In this document: positions 17,155-29,400 of the stretch, in pieces
Position numbering within the stretch: position 1 is the first letter of the stretch
How the letters are laid out: every line of letters begins with the position of its first letter
The notes under the pieces: generated by a model
Told to the model about the DNA's origin: nothing
The model's input: only the letters and a program-made list of their open reading frames with translations
Databases searched by the model: none
Made by a program: the position numbers and the translations under genes
Origin: G958296245 sp963664035
GTDB lineage: Bacteria > Chloroflexota > Dehalococcoidia > Lucifugimonadales > G958296245
Direction of reading: 5' to 3'
Assembly: GCA_963664035.2 (NCBI GenBank)
Contig: OY760867.2
Span: forward strand, 558,001-622,000
Length of the DNA stretch: 64,000 bases

Positions 17155-18803
17155 GGATCAGAGCGGGTATCCACGCGGCGGTTGCCGTCGTACTCACCAC
17201 GGTCGCAGCCGCCGTCTTCGTATCCCTCTGGGTGGGTGATTGGGCGGCACAGGGGGCGGAGCGCGACCCGCAAGCCGACCTCACCCCTGCCCCGCCCGCA
17301 AGCCTCGGCGCGCAATCACAGGACCCCGCAGCCGACCTCGTGCTCACCAAGCAGGCGGCCCCCAGCCGCGTGCGCCCCGGCGGCAAGGTGACCTACACCA
17401 TGACCGTGACCAACCGAGGGCCGGCCACCGCGACCGCCGTGACCCTGTTCGACACCCTGCCCGAAGGCGCGGCCCCGGCCAAGGGCAACTGCAAGGCGCG
17501 GCGGATCAAGTGCCACCTGGGAACGATAGGCGGCGGGGAGAGCAAGACGCTCACCCTGGACGTCAACTTGGCCCCTGACGCCAGGGGCAGCCTGAAGAAC
17601 AAGGCCACCGTCGTGTCGCTGACCGCCGACCCGGACATGGCCAACAACGAGGCCGTGGCGACGGTGAGGGTGCGGCCTCCCCCGAGGGCGGACCTCAGAA
17701 TCTCCAAGACGCTGGACAGCGGAGAGGTGCTGGCTGGCGGGACGGCGAGGTACTCGATACGGGTGACCAACGCGGGGCCGGACGCCGCCACGGCCGTCAC
17801 CCTGCTCGACACCCTGCCTACCCAGATGTCCCCGGCCATGCGCAACTGCCCGGGACGCCGCATAAGGTGCTACCTCGGCAACATCGAAAGCGGCAGGAGC
17901 CTTACGGTCGCCATTGACGTCAACGTGGCCGAGGGAGCGACAGGCAACCTCAGGAACAGCGCCTACGTCTCTTCGCTGACCGCAGACCCCCGGATGTCGA
18001 ACAACCAGGCATCCGCGGTAATATCCCTGGCCGAACCCCGGGCGCGCGACCCCACACCGAGACCCCCCACGCCGACGCCCACTCCAACCCCGGTGCCGAC
18101 CGTGATCGTGCCCGAAGCGGAGATAACCCCCGTGCCGGCCCTCCAGGGGCCCGGCTGGGAGAGTGTGACCGCCGTGGTCCACCCGGACCGGGTGACGCGG
18201 ATCGCGTTGCCCGAACACGGGCTGCTCCTCGCGTTCCCCGCAATCTCCAGGGCGCGCAGCTTCCAGGTCAGGGTCACGGCCTACGGCGGAAGCCGCATGC
18301 TCCAGGACCCGCCGCCGGGGTTGGTGATGGCAGCCGTCATGGTGGAGGTCTTCGACACCCAGGGCAGATTGCTGGAGGGGGCGAGGCTGATCTTCCCGGC
18401 GAACGTCGAGATGGCGCTGGGCTCCGGGCAGGTCGAGGCTGTGGGCGGCCCGGGTGGCCTGCTCCAGGAGTATCTCCGGGGCGGGCTGGGTCTCTGGACG
18501 CGCAGCGCACCGGGCGGCCCCTGGCGGCAGATCGACTTCGATCTCAGCCTGGGGCCGGCGGGAGAGGCGTCCGCTTCGGTACGGCTGCGCTACTTCAGCG
18601 ACTTCGCGCTTGTCCTGGAACAGGAGGGACCGCCTGAAGCCACACCGACACCGATGCCCATGCCCACGCCCATCTCGCCGCCGTCGGTAGGAGACGCGCC
18701 CGGCTTGGCGGGCCTGCTGCCGGCGCTGGCCGGCGCGGCCACCCTCGGAATCGGCGGGACCCTTCTCGTCCGCGCCGGACGCCGGCAGGGCAATCGCATC
18801 TAA
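17151..18803 (+). CDS. DUF11-repeat surface protein, C-terminus altered by IS insertion
   Basis: A 550-residue predicted exported protein. Residues 8-30 are a hydrophobic signal or anchor. Two DUF11-type domains follow (about 60-175 and 180-290), each with the VTVTNRGP or IRVTNAGP and LFDTLP or LLDTLP signatures of prokaryotic surface proteins. A Pro/Thr linker, a beta-rich region (330-490), a second Pro/Met/Thr linker and a C-terminal membrane segment (LAGLLPALAGAATLGIGGTLL) with an Arg-rich end come next. The last five residues (QGNRI) and the stop are encoded by the left end of the ISAs1-type element. The GTG start overlaps the pyrD stop (GTGA). Probably a cell-surface adhesion or structural protein; exact function unknown. 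Confidence 0.8.
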   Translation: MRIRAGIHAAVAVVLTTVAAAVFVSLWVGDWAAQGAERDPQADLTPAPPASLGAQSQDPAADLVLTKQAAPSRVRPGGKVTYTMTVTNRGPATATAVTLFDTLPEGAAPAKGNCKARRIKCHLGTIGGGESKTLTLDVNLAPDARGSLKNKATVVSLTADPDMANNEAVATVRVRPPPRADLRISKTLDSGEVLAGGTARYSIRVTNAGPDAATAVTLLDTLPTQMSPAMRNCPGRRIRCYLGNIESGRSLTVAIDVNVAEGATGNLRNSAYVSSLTADPRMSNNQASAVISLAEPRARDPTPRPPTPTPTPTPVPTVIVPEAEITPVPALQGPGWESVTAVVHPDRVTRIALPEHGLLLAFPAISRARSFQVRVTAYGGSRMLQDPPPGLVMAAVMVEVFDTQGRLLEGARLIFPANVEMALGSGQVEAVGGPGGLLQEYLRGGLGLWTRSAPGGPWRQIDFDLSLGPAGEASASVRLRYFSDFALVLEQEGPPEATPTPMPMPTPISPPSVGDAPGLAGLLPALAGAATLGIGGTLLVRAGRRQGNRI

Positions 18804-20009
18804 ATGGAGTATTAGAAAAGTTATAGAATTGGGGTCATCTCATATGGAGGGTGACCCATGTCGCACAGAGACCCCGCGTCCCTGACCGAGCACTTTGGCA
18901 GCTTGGTCGATCCGCGTGTAGACCGCACCAAACGCCACAATCTACTGGACATCGTCACCATTGCGCTCTGCGGTGTCATAGCAGGTGCGGACAGTTGGGT
19001 GGACGTGGAGGCGTTCGGCAGGCGCAAGGCGGAATGGCTGTGCGAGATGCTGGACCTGCCTAACGGCATTCCATCCCACGACACCTTTGGCAGGGTCTTC
19101 GCCAAGCTGGATGCTCAGCAGTTCGAGCGCTGCTTCACCGAGTGGGTGTTGGCTGTGCGAGAGGTTCTGCAAGGTGACGTCGTAGCCATAGACGGCAAGA
19201 GGTTGCGTCGTTCGCACGACCGGTATATAGGGAAGGATGCGATCCACATGGTCAGCGCTTGGGCCTCTGCGAGCGGCGTAGCACTCGGGCAGACCAAAGT
19301 GGACGGGCGCTCCAACGAGATCACGGCCATACCGCGACTGCTCGAAATGCTCCAGGTCGAAGGGTGCATCGTGACTATCGACGCCATGGGCTGCCAGAAG
19401 GAGGTCGCATCGAAGATCATGGGGGAGAGAGCCGACTACGTGCTGGCGGTCAAGAGGAACCAGGGGCGCCTGCACGAGGATGTGCATGACATCTTCGACC
19501 TTGCCCGCAAGTCCGGCTTCGACAGTCTCGACCACGATTACCACGAGACGATGAATGCGGGCCACGGACGAATCGAGACTCGTCGATGCTGGGCCGTGTC
19601 CGACCCGGACCACATCAGATACGTGGATGATGGGGGCCAGTGGCCTGGGTTGACGACACTGGTGATGGTGGAAGGCGAGCGACTCGTCGGTGGCAAGACG
19701 ACGGTGGAGTCACGCTACTACATATCGAGCCTGCCGAATGATGCGAGTAGATTGCTTAATGCGGTGCGGAGCCACTGGGGCATAGAGAACGGACTGCACT
19801 GGTCGCTGGACGTGACGTTCAACGAGGACGCCAGCCGTGTGCGCAGCGGCAACGGGGCGGAGAACTTCTCCGTGCTGCGGCGCATGGCGCTGAATCTGCT
19901 CAAGGCCGAGAAGACAACCAAGCGAAGCATCGCCGGCAAGCGAAAAGATGCCGCTTGGGACAATGACTACCTATTCAAGGTCCTTGCACAATAAGATGCG
20001 ATTGCCCTG
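18786..20009 (+). mobile_element. ISAs1-family insertion sequence, apparently complete
   Basis: A 1,224-bp element with perfect 16-bp terminal inverted repeats (CAGGGCAATCGCATCT at 18786-18801; complement at 19994-20009). It is flanked by a 10-bp direct repeat CGGACGCCGG (18776-18785 and 20010-20019). CAGGG ends and 8-10 bp duplications are typical of ISAs1. The matching duplication and intact transposase indicate a recent insertion. Confidence 0.95.
18858..19994 (+). CDS. ISAs1 family DDE transposase
   Basis: A 378-residue transposase with the N-terminal DDE_Tnp_1-associated domain (LTEHFGSLVDPRVDRTKRHNL, residues about 8-90, ending GIPSHDTFGRVF) and an RNase H-like catalytic core. Candidate acidic residues are in VAIDGKRLR near residue 113, IDAMGCQKE near 177 and the terminal SHWGIENGLHWSLDVTFNED block near 306-325, the ISAs1 signature. 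The frame is undamaged and the stop lies inside the right inverted repeat, so the protein may be active. AGGGTGACCC precedes the ATG. Confidence 0.95.
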   Translation: MSHRDPASLTEHFGSLVDPRVDRTKRHNLLDIVTIALCGVIAGADSWVDVEAFGRRKAEWLCEMLDLPNGIPSHDTFGRVFAKLDAQQFERCFTEWVLAVREVLQGDVVAIDGKRLRRSHDRYIGKDAIHMVSAWASASGVALGQTKVDGRSNEITAIPRLLEMLQVEGCIVTIDAMGCQKEVASKIMGERADYVLAVKRNQGRLHEDVHDIFDLARKSGFDSLDHDYHETMNAGHGRIETRRCWAVSDPDHIRYVDDGGQWPGLTTLVMVEGERLVGGKTTVESRYYISSLPNDASRLLNAVRSHWGIENGLHWSLDVTFNEDASRVRSGNGAENFSVLRRMALNLLKAEKTTKRSIAGKRKDAAWDNDYLFKVLAQ

Positions 20010-20093
20010 CGGACGCCGGTAGCAAGCTTGACATCACCGCCATCGCGTGCTTGGATTCCAGGAGAGGACGAGGCATCAGCGGCTGGAGGAGAC

Positions 20094-20228
20094 ATGGCTA
20101 CGGCGACCCGACACATGGAGATCAGCAGCATGTTCCTCGAACAGGCCCAGTTGGAGTTTCGTCAACTTCTACGAGGAGCGCCTGGAGTCTGACGACGTCG
20201 AACGCGCCATCAGGGACGCAAAGGTCCG
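20094..20228 (+). pseudogene. Truncated copy of the HEPN/PaREP1-like gene
   Basis: Bases 20094-20159 match the first 66 bases of the intact gene at 32732 with only a few changes, and 20160-20228 match its 3' part. A net deletion of 194 bases joins them, which shifts the frame and gives a stop soon after. The ribosome-site region (CTGGAGG) is also shared with the intact copy. It lies just outside the insertion sequence and beyond the 3' end of the giant surface-protein gene. Confidence 0.9.
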
Positions 20229-20408
20229 GGGTGGTCGAGGGGGAAATGGAAGCGTCTCCGGCAGGCGAGAGAAATTCGTCAGTCGGGGAGGGCCTGACGG
20301 AGGTGACGGCTGGTAGACGAGACGGCGGCGGTTGGCTGAGAAAAGGCCCCCCCTTCCTTCATCCCAATCACGCCCATCACACGAATCACAGTTCAGACAA
20401 AAGAAATG

Positions 20409-20440
20409 GCCCGCCCTCGGTTCCCCGCGAGGGCGGGCCT
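20409..20440 (-). terminator. Rho-independent terminator of the giant gene
   Basis: A perfect 12-bp stem (20409-20420 with 20429-20440; arm GGCCCGCCCTCG) with an 8-base loop. On the minus strand it is followed by ATTTCTTTTG. It sits 27 bases beyond the stop codon of the giant gene. Confidence 0.85.
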
Positions 20441-20466
20441 GGTCGTCTAGGTCGGTTTGGGGGGGC

Positions 20467-23400
20467 CTAGACAGGGTTATGCTTCAGTCGGCGGCGCCGC
20501 CTGTAGACGATCCACAGGACCGTCAGCAACAGCGCCAGCAGCAGCCACAGCCAGCTCACCAGGGACAGGTCCGCCAGCAGGACCAGCACGCCGGGCTCGC
20601 TCACCTCTATGTCGAACTCCGCCGTCACCGCTGCGTTCACGCCGTCCGACGCCGTTATCGTCACCGTGTAAGTAGCCGCCGTCGCATCCGACGAGACCGT
20701 GCCCGACACCTTCCCGCCGGAGTAGGACAGGCCGCCAGGTAGCCCGGACAGCGAGACCTCCACCGCGTCGCCGTCGGGGTCGGAGACCGCGATGGCGAAG
20801 GACGCGATGGTCTCGCCCTGCCGGTACTCCTTGTCCGCAGGCGCCGTCACCGACGGCGGGCCGTTCGGCTCCGCCACGCTCTCGTCCACGTCGGTAACGC
20901 CGATGGTCACCTCGACCGTCGCGTCCACGGCAGCGTCGGCGTTGCCGTCCGCGCCCAGCCCGTCGCTCACGCTCACCGTCACGACGTAGGAGCTCTTCGT
21001 CTCGTAGTCCAGGGACGCGCCAGCGGCCACGCTTATCTGCCCCGTGTCCGCGTCTATGGCGAACTCGGATGCGCCGCTCAGCGTGTAGCTCAGCGCGTCG
21101 CCGTCAGCGTCGGAAGCGGTCACGGGCTGGCCCACCGACGTTCCAGCCGCCGAGTTCTCGGCTATCTCGCGCGACGCGCCGGACGGGAAGGTCGGGGCCG
21201 CGTTCGGCTTCGCCGTAGCGCCCGCGCCGCTCTCAGACCACTCGCTGGCGCCCTCGTCGTTGATCGCCCGCACCTGCGCCTCGTATGTCGTGTCGCTCTC
21301 CAGGCCCGCGATGGCCGCGCTCGTAGCCGTCCCAACCACGGGGTGGTAGGTCCAGCTCACGGTGCCCTCAGCCCTGTACCGCAGGTCGTACCCCGTTATG
21401 GCCGGGCCGCCGCCGTTGGCAGGCGCGCTCCAACTCACCGTCAGCTCGCTGGTGGGAGTATCCGCGGCTGCGGACACAGACGGCGCGTCAGGCCTCGAGG
21501 GAGGCTCGTCAACGTCCGTCACCCGGATGGTCACCTTCGCCGAGACCGCCGCATTCACGCCGTCGCTCACGCTCACCGTCACGCCGTAGGAGTGGATGGT
21601 CTCGTGGTCCAGCACCGCGCCCGTCGCCACGCTTATCTGCCCGGTCTCCGCGTCTATGACGAACTCGGACGCGCCGCTCAACGTGTAGCTCAGCGCGTCG
21701 CCGTCAGCGTCCACCGCGGCCACCGGATCGCCCACCGCCGTTCCAGCCGCCGAGTTCTCGGCTATCTCGCGCGACGCGCCGGACGGGAAGGTCGGGGCCG
21801 CGTTCGGCTTCTCCGTAGCGCCATCGCCGCTCTCAGACCACTCGCTCTTACCCTCGTCGTTGATCGCGCGAACCTGCACTTCATATGTCGTACCGCTCGC
21901 CAACCCGGTGATGACCGCGCCGGTCGCCGTGGAGCTATCGGACTGCCAGTCCGTGTCTCCCTGCGCCCTGTACCGCAGGTCGTAGCCCGTGATGGCCGGG
22001 CCGTCGCCGTTGGAAGGCGCGTCCCAGCCCACGTTCAACGCGCTGGTGGGAGTGTCAGCGGCAGCGGAGACCGACGGTGCATCGGGCCTCGAAGGAGGCT
22101 CGTCAACGTCCGTAACCCCGATGGTCACCGAGATGGCGGCCGAGTCCGACGACCCGTCGCTCGCCCGCACCGTCACGCCGTAGGAACTGACGGACTCGTA
22201 GTCCAGCACAGCCCCCGACGCCACGCTTATCTGCCCGGTGTCCACGTCTATCGCGAACTCGGATGCGCCGCTCAACGTGTAGCTCAGCGCGTCGCCGTCA
22301 GCGGTCACGGGATCGCCCACTAGCGTCCCCACCGCCGAGTTCTCGGACACCTGCCGCGTTACGCTGCCGGACGTAAACGCCACAGCGGCGCTCTCGTCCA
22401 CGTCGGTCACCCGGATGGTCACCGCGACCGTCGCGTCCGCCGATCCGTCGCTCGCGCTCACAGTCACGGCGTAGCTGCTCTTCGTCTCGTAGTCCAGCAC
22501 AGCCCCAGCGGCCACGCTTATCTGCCCCGTGCCCGCGTCTATGGCGAACTCGGATGCGCCGCTCAGGCTGTAGCTCAGCGCGTCGCCGTCCGCGTCCGTG
22601 GCGGTCACCGGGTCGCCCACGAGCGTACCCGCCGCCGAGTTTTCCGAGACCTGCCGCGCTACGCCCGACGGGAAGGTCGGCGCCGCGTTCGCCTTTTCGG
22701 TAGCGCCCTCTTCGGTAGCGCCCTCGCCGCTCGCCGACCACTCGCTGACTCCCTCGTCGTTGACCGCCCGCACCTGCACTTCATATGTCGTGTCGCTCGC
22801 TAGGCCCGTGATGACCGCACCGGTCACGGTGGAGCTATCGGACGTCCAGCTACTGGAGCCCTTCGCCCTGTACCGCAGGTCGTACCCCGTTATGGCAGGG
22901 CCGCCGCCGTTGCCGGGCGCGCTCCAGCCCACCGTCAGCGCACTCGTGGGTGAGGCCGCGTTCGCGGACACCGACGGCGCGTCCGGCCTCGCGGGAGGCT
23001 CGGCAACGTCCGTCACCAGGATCGTCACCTCCGTCGTGTCGTCAACCGACGCGTCCGCGTTCCCATCCGCGTCCAGTCCGTCGCTGACACCCACCGTCAC
23101 GGCATAGCTGTTCTTCGTCTCGTAGTCCAGCGCAGCCCCGGACGCAACCATGATCTGGCCCGTAGCCGCGTCTATCGTGAACTCGTCCGCCCCGCTGATG
23201 CTCCAGGTAAGGGCGTCGCCGTCGGCGTCGGTCGCCTCCACGGGGGTCCCAACCGACGTGTCGGCGGGCGAATTCTCCGCTACCCGGAAGGTCAGGGCCG
23301 TCTTCGTCTTGAGCTTCGCGTCGCCGTTCGACGGCGACGACGGCCTAGACTCGACCGGGCCCTGCTGCTGCACAGGCGCCGCCTGGTACTCGTCCACCAC

Positions 23401-26400
23401 CGTCGCAGCCGGGTACGCAGTCGTCGAACCCCTGCCGCTGGCCGACCACGCGCTCTTGCCCATCCCGTTGATCGCCTGCACCTGCGCCTCGTACGTAGTC
23501 TCCTCCGTCAGCCCGCCGATGACCGTCCCGGTCACCGTGGACGAGCCCGAGCTCCAGCTCTTAGCCCCGTCGACCCTGTACCTAATGTTGTAGCCCGTGA
23601 TCGCCGACCCGTTGTCCGCAGGCGCTGTCCACGTCACGCTCAACGCCGTCTGCGGCGACGAGCCCGCGGGCGACACCGAAGGCGCGTCCGGCTGGCCCGG
23701 AGGGTTCGTTATGTCGTCCGCGCTCGGCAGCACCTTCGTGAAGCCTGCGCCCGGGTCCGACCACAGCCCCGTGCCCTCCGCGTTGCTCGCCCGCACACGC
23801 GCCTCGTACTCGACGCCGGGCGTCAGGCCCGTTATCGTGTCGCTCGTCTCCGTCCCGTCGAACGACAGGTCCACCCACGACCCGCCAGCCAGCCGGTACT
23901 CCACGTCGTAGTCCGTGATCGCCGGCTTGCCGGTCATGTCCGGCGCCGTCCACGACACGTCCAGCGTCCTATAACGGTCGCTCCCCTGGAACAGGTCGGG
24001 CGCATCGGGAGCCGCAGGCGGCTCCGCAACATCGTTTATGGCGATCGTCACCGTGATGACCGCGTTTATCATGTCGTGGTCGGGGTCGTTCCGGTCCGCG
24101 TGGCTCGCCGTCACCGTGATGACGTGCGAGTGGCTCTGCTCGTAGTTAAGGTTCGCGCCCTGCCGCACCAGGATCTGCCCGGTGGTGGAGTTTATGGTGA
24201 ACTCGCCGTGCTGGGTCCCGCCCTGGCTCGAAGCGGACGCGCCGCCGCCGACCACCTCGTCCGAGGTTATGGCGTAGGCCACCGCGTGACCGTCCGAGTC
24301 CACCGCAGGCAGCGAGCCGCTCACCGCCGTCCCGCCAGTGGCGTTCTCGGGCACCTGCACCGACGCCTTCTCGATGGCCAGGGTACGGGTGGAGCCGCTG
24401 GTAGACCAACCGCTCTCCCCCTCGTCGTTGATCGCCTTCACCTGCACCTCGTACCGCGTCCCCTTCGCCAGCCCCGCTATCGTCGTCGAAGCCGCCGTGC
24501 CCGTGAAGCTATGGCTCGTCCAGGCGATCGTGCTCGTGCCGGTCTTCCTGTACCGCACGTCGTAGTCCGTTATAGCCGGCTTGCCCGTCATGTCCGGCGC
24601 GTCCCACCGCACGTCCAGCGCGCTGCTGGGGGAGTCGGCGTTCTGCTTCATCGTCGGGCCGTCCGGCGCCGCGGGCGGCTCCGCAACGTCCGTCACGTTG
24701 ATCGTGACCGCTATCGTGTCGTCTATCGCCGTGTCCGGGTTGCCGGAGTCGTCCTCGTTGTCCGTCACCTGCACCGTCACGCTGTAAGACGACTTCGCCT
24801 CGTAGTCCGGCACGTGGCCTGACTTCACCGTGATCTGGCCCGTGCCGCTCCCTATCTCGAACTCGTCAGCGTCCGTCCCGGCCAGCGAGTACTCCAGCGT
24901 GTCGCCGTCCTGGTCCGTCGCGGTCACGACCGCCCCCACGTTCGTCCCCGCGGCCGAGTTCTCGGCAACCGAGCGCGCCGCCGTATCGGATGGGAACTCG
25001 GGCGTCTCGCTCACGTCCGTAACGTTGATCGTCACAGGCACCACGTAGTCGCCCGGCGCGTTCGGGTCCACGCTCGCGCCCTGCGCCTGCGCCCCGGCGG
25101 AGGCCGCCCGCACCGTCACCACCACGCTGTACGATGTCTTGTTGCTCTCGTAGTCCAGCACCGTCCCCGACTTCACCTTCACCTGCCCCGTGGCGCTCTC
25201 GATCGTGAAGCTGCCCGCGTCCGTACCGCTCAGGCTGTGGCTGTACGTGTACGCGGTCGAAGTAGCCGTCACCGCAGCGCCCACGTTCGTGCCAGCCGGC
25301 GAGTTCTCCGCGATCTCGCGAGTCACCCCGCCCGCCGTCGTGATGGCAACGCCGGAGTTGGACCAATCGCCCGTGCCCTCCGCGTTCGTCGCACGCACCT
25401 GCACGTCGTAGCTCTTGCCCGCCGTCAGGCCCGTGATGCCGGTCGTCGTGCCCGTGCCCGTGAAGCCCAGGTCCGTCCAGCTCGAACCGCCCGACAGCCG
25501 GTACTGCACATCGTAGTCGCTGATCGCGGGCTTGCCCGTCATGTCCGGCGCCGTCCAGCTAACGTCCAGCTTGCTCGCCGGCGTCGCAGTGTTCGCGCTC
25601 ACCGACGGCGCCGCCGGCTTCACCGGAGGCTCGGCAACGTCCGTAACGTAGACCGTCACCTCTATCGTGTCGTCGATCACCGTGTCCGGGTTGTCGTCGG
25701 TGTCCTTGCGGTCGCTCACCTGCACGACGACGCTGTACGAGGTCTTCGCCTCGTAGTTGGGGACGTGCCCCGTCTTGACCTTCACCTGGCCGGTGTTCAG
25801 CCCCACGTCGAACTTGCCGCCGTCGGTCCCCGTCAGCGTGTAGTAAAGGGTGTGGCCCTCGGTGTCGGTCCCCGTTATCGGCGCGCCGACGTTGGTCCCC
25901 GCCGCCGAGTTCTCCGCGATGCTCCGCGTAGTCGTCGCCGCCGGGAAGTCCGAGTGGACGTTCTTGTCCTGCGTCTCCGCGTTCCCGCTGACCGACCATG
26001 CGCCCTCGCCCTCGTCGTTCACCGCCCGCACCTGCACCTCGTACCGCGTGCCCTCCGTGAGGCCCGTCAGCCTCGCGGTGGTCGACGTCCCGTTGTGCGT
26101 CCAGGCGCTCCACGTGGACGTGGCGCTCTTCTTGTACCGCACGTCGTAGTCCGTGATCGCCGGCTTGCCCGTCACGTCCGGCGCCGTCCACGACACGTCA
26201 AGCTCCGTCTTCGGCGACGGCGAGTGCTGCCACACCGAAGGCGTGTCCGGCGCCGGCGGCGGCTCGTCCACGTCCGTCACGTTGATGGTCACCGGGACGA
26301 CGTAATCGCCCGGCGCGTTCGGGTCGAGGCTCTGGGCGTTAGCCCCGGCCGCGGCGGCCTTGACCGTCACCACCACGCTGTACGAGATATTGCCGCTCTC

Positions 26401-29400
26401 GTAGTTCAGCGCCGTTCCCGACTTCACCTTGATCTGGCCGGTGCCGCTCTCGATGGTGAACTTGCCCGCGTCCGTCCCGCTCATGGTGTGCGTCAGCGTG
26501 TAGCTGTTCGGGTTCGCCGTCGCCGTCACCGCCGCGCCCACGTTGGCGCCCGCCGCCGAGTTCTCCGCGACGCTGCGGGTTACGCCGCCGCCGTCGGTGA
26601 TCGCCGTGCCGCTGTCCGACCACGCCCCGTCGCCCTCGGCGTTCACCGCCCGCACCTGCACCTCGTAGCTCTTGCCCGCCGTCAGGCTGGCGATGGTCGT
26701 CGCGGTCCCCGTGCCGCTGAAGCTATGGCTGCTCCACGTGGAGTCGCCGTGCTTGCGGTACTGCACGTCGTAGTCGTCGATGGCCGGCTTGCCCGTCATC
26801 GTCGGCGCCGTCCACGATACGTCCAGCTTGGTCCTGGGCGCGCCGGCGTTCTTCGCCACCGTCGGCGCGGCCGGCGCGGCCGGCGGCTCGGCAACGTCGG
26901 TCACGTTGATCGTCACCGCGACCGTGTCGTCGATGGCCGTGTCGGCCGTGCCGTCCTCGGCCTCCCTGTCCGTTACGTTCACCGTTACGCTGTACGAGGT
27001 CGTGCCCGACTCGTAGTCCAGCGTCGTGCCGTTCCCCACCGTTATCTGCCCCGTCGTCTGGCCGACGGCGAACTTGCTCGCGTCCGCGCCCGTCAGGCTG
27101 TAGTACAGCGTGTCGCCGTCGGGGTCCGTCGCCGTCACCGCCGCGCCGACGTTGCTCCCCGCAGCCGAGTTTTCAGAAACGCTGCGCGTCGTCGTGGCCC
27201 CGTCGTCGATGGTGGGCGTTTCGTTCACGTCCGTCACGTTGATGGTCACAGGGACCACGTAGTCCCCCGGCGCGTTCGGGTCGAGGCTCTGGCTCTGCAC
27301 CCCGGCCGCGGCGGCCGTCACCGTCACGGTGACGCTGTAGCTGTTCTTCGTCTCGTAGTCCAGGCTGGTCCCGCTCTTCACGGTGATCTGCCCCGTGCCG
27401 CTGCCGATCTCGAACTTGCCGGCGTCCGTCCCGCCCAGGGCGTGCGTGTAGCTGTAGCTGGTGTTCGTGCTGGTCGCCGTCACCGCCGCGCCCACGTTCG
27501 TCCCGGCCGGCGAGTTCTCCGCCACGCTGCGGGTCACGGCGGCGCCGTCCGTCACCGCCCGGCCAGTCGCCCAGCCGCTGTCGCCCTCGTCGTTCTTCGC
27601 CCGCACCCGCACGTCGTAGCTCTTGCCGGCGGTCAGCCCGGCCAGCGTCGTCGCGGTCCCCGTGCCCGTGAAGGTGTGGGTGGTCCAACTGCTGTCGTCG
27701 GCCAGCTTGTACTGCACGTCGTAGCCCGAAAGGGCCGGCTTGCCCGTCATCGTCGGCGCCGTCCACGACGCGCTTATCTTCGTCGTCGGCGTGGTCGAGT
27801 GCGGCGCGACCGTCAGGGTCGGAGCCGCCGGCGGCTCCGCAACGTCCGTAACGGTTATCGTCACCGCTATCGTGTCGTCGGCCGACGTGTCCGCCGTGCC
27901 GCTCCCGTTCTTGCCGTCGGTCACGTGTACCGTGACGCTGTGCGAAGTCTTCGCCTCGTAGTCCGGGACCTTGCCCGACTTGACCGTTATCTGCCCGCTG
28001 CTCGAGCCGATGTCGAAGTTGCCCGCGTCCGTCCCGCTCAGGGTGTAGGCCAGCGTGTTGAACTTCGCTACCGTGTCCGGGTCCGTCGCCGTCACCGCCG
28101 CCCCCACGTTCGTCCCCGCAGCCGAGTTCTCGGCGATGGACAGCGTGGTCGTAGCCGAGGCGAACGACGGCGCCTCGTTCGCGTCCGTCACGTTGATCGT
28201 CACCGCGACGGTGTCGTCGATCGCCGTGTCCGTCGCGCCGCTCGCGTCCTTGCCGTCGGTCACGTTCACAGTGACGCTGTACGAAGACTTCGCCTCGTAG
28301 TTGAAAGCCGACTTGGCCGCTATCTGGCCGGTGGTCGTGCCGATGTCGAACTTGCCCGCGTCCGTTCCGCTCAGGGAGTAGGCCAGCGTGTTGTACTTCG
28401 CGACCCCGTCCTCGTCCGTAGCCGTCACCGCCGCGCCCACGTTCGTTCCCACAGCCGAGTTCTCGGCGATGGTCCGCGTGGCCGTGGCCGGGAGCTCCGG
28501 CGCCTCGTTCACGTCCGTCACGATGATGAGGACGCTGTAGGTGATGTCGAGGATGTTCCTCTGGAGGTTATTCTCGACCGCGCGCAGGGTGAGGCTGTAC
28601 GACGACTTGCTCTCGTAATTCGGAACGTTGCCCGCCTTCACCTGTATCTGGGCCCACTGGGCCGTCTTGTAGCCCGTGTCCGTGCTGAGCTTGAACTTGG
28701 AGCCGTCCGTCCCGCCCAGGGTGAAGCTCAGCGGGTAGTAGTCCGTGGCGTTCACGTTGAACTTCCCGCCCACGTTGCCGCTGACCGCCGTGTTCTCCGC
28801 CAGGTAGAGGATGAGGGACGACCCGGACCAGTGGCCGGGCCCCTCGTCAGCGATCTCGGAGCGCACCTGCACCTCGTACTCCTTTCCGGCGGTCAGGCCG
28901 GTGATGGTCGTGCTGGTGGTCGTGCTGTTGGTGGTGTCGGGCATCTCCGTCCAGGTGCTGGTGGTCCACTCCCGGTACCGCACGTCGTAGTCGACGAGCG
29001 TGGTGCCCGTCATCGGGGTCGGCGCCGTCCACGACACGTCCAGCGCCGTCGTCGGGTTGGTGGAGTTCTGCGCCAGCGTCGGCCTGTCCACGTTCGGCGC
29101 CCGGATGTCTCTGACGTTGATCCGGATGCTGCCCCCGGCCCACGCGTTGCCTGCGTTAGTCACTCTATACTGGAAGCTCCCGCTGTACGAGGTCTTGGTC
29201 TCGTAGTCCAGCGTCGAGGAGGCCGTGATCTGGCCGGTGGTGGAGTCGATGGCGAAGTGTGTGGCGGCGTCCCCGCTGAGGGAGAAGCTGTTGCCTTCGG
29301 AGGCGTTTCCCCCGCCCAGGGTCCCCACAACGGTGCCCTTCGGCTTGTTCTCGGTGATGTTCATCGTATCCGTGCACTCGAACGTCTGTATCCCCAGTTG

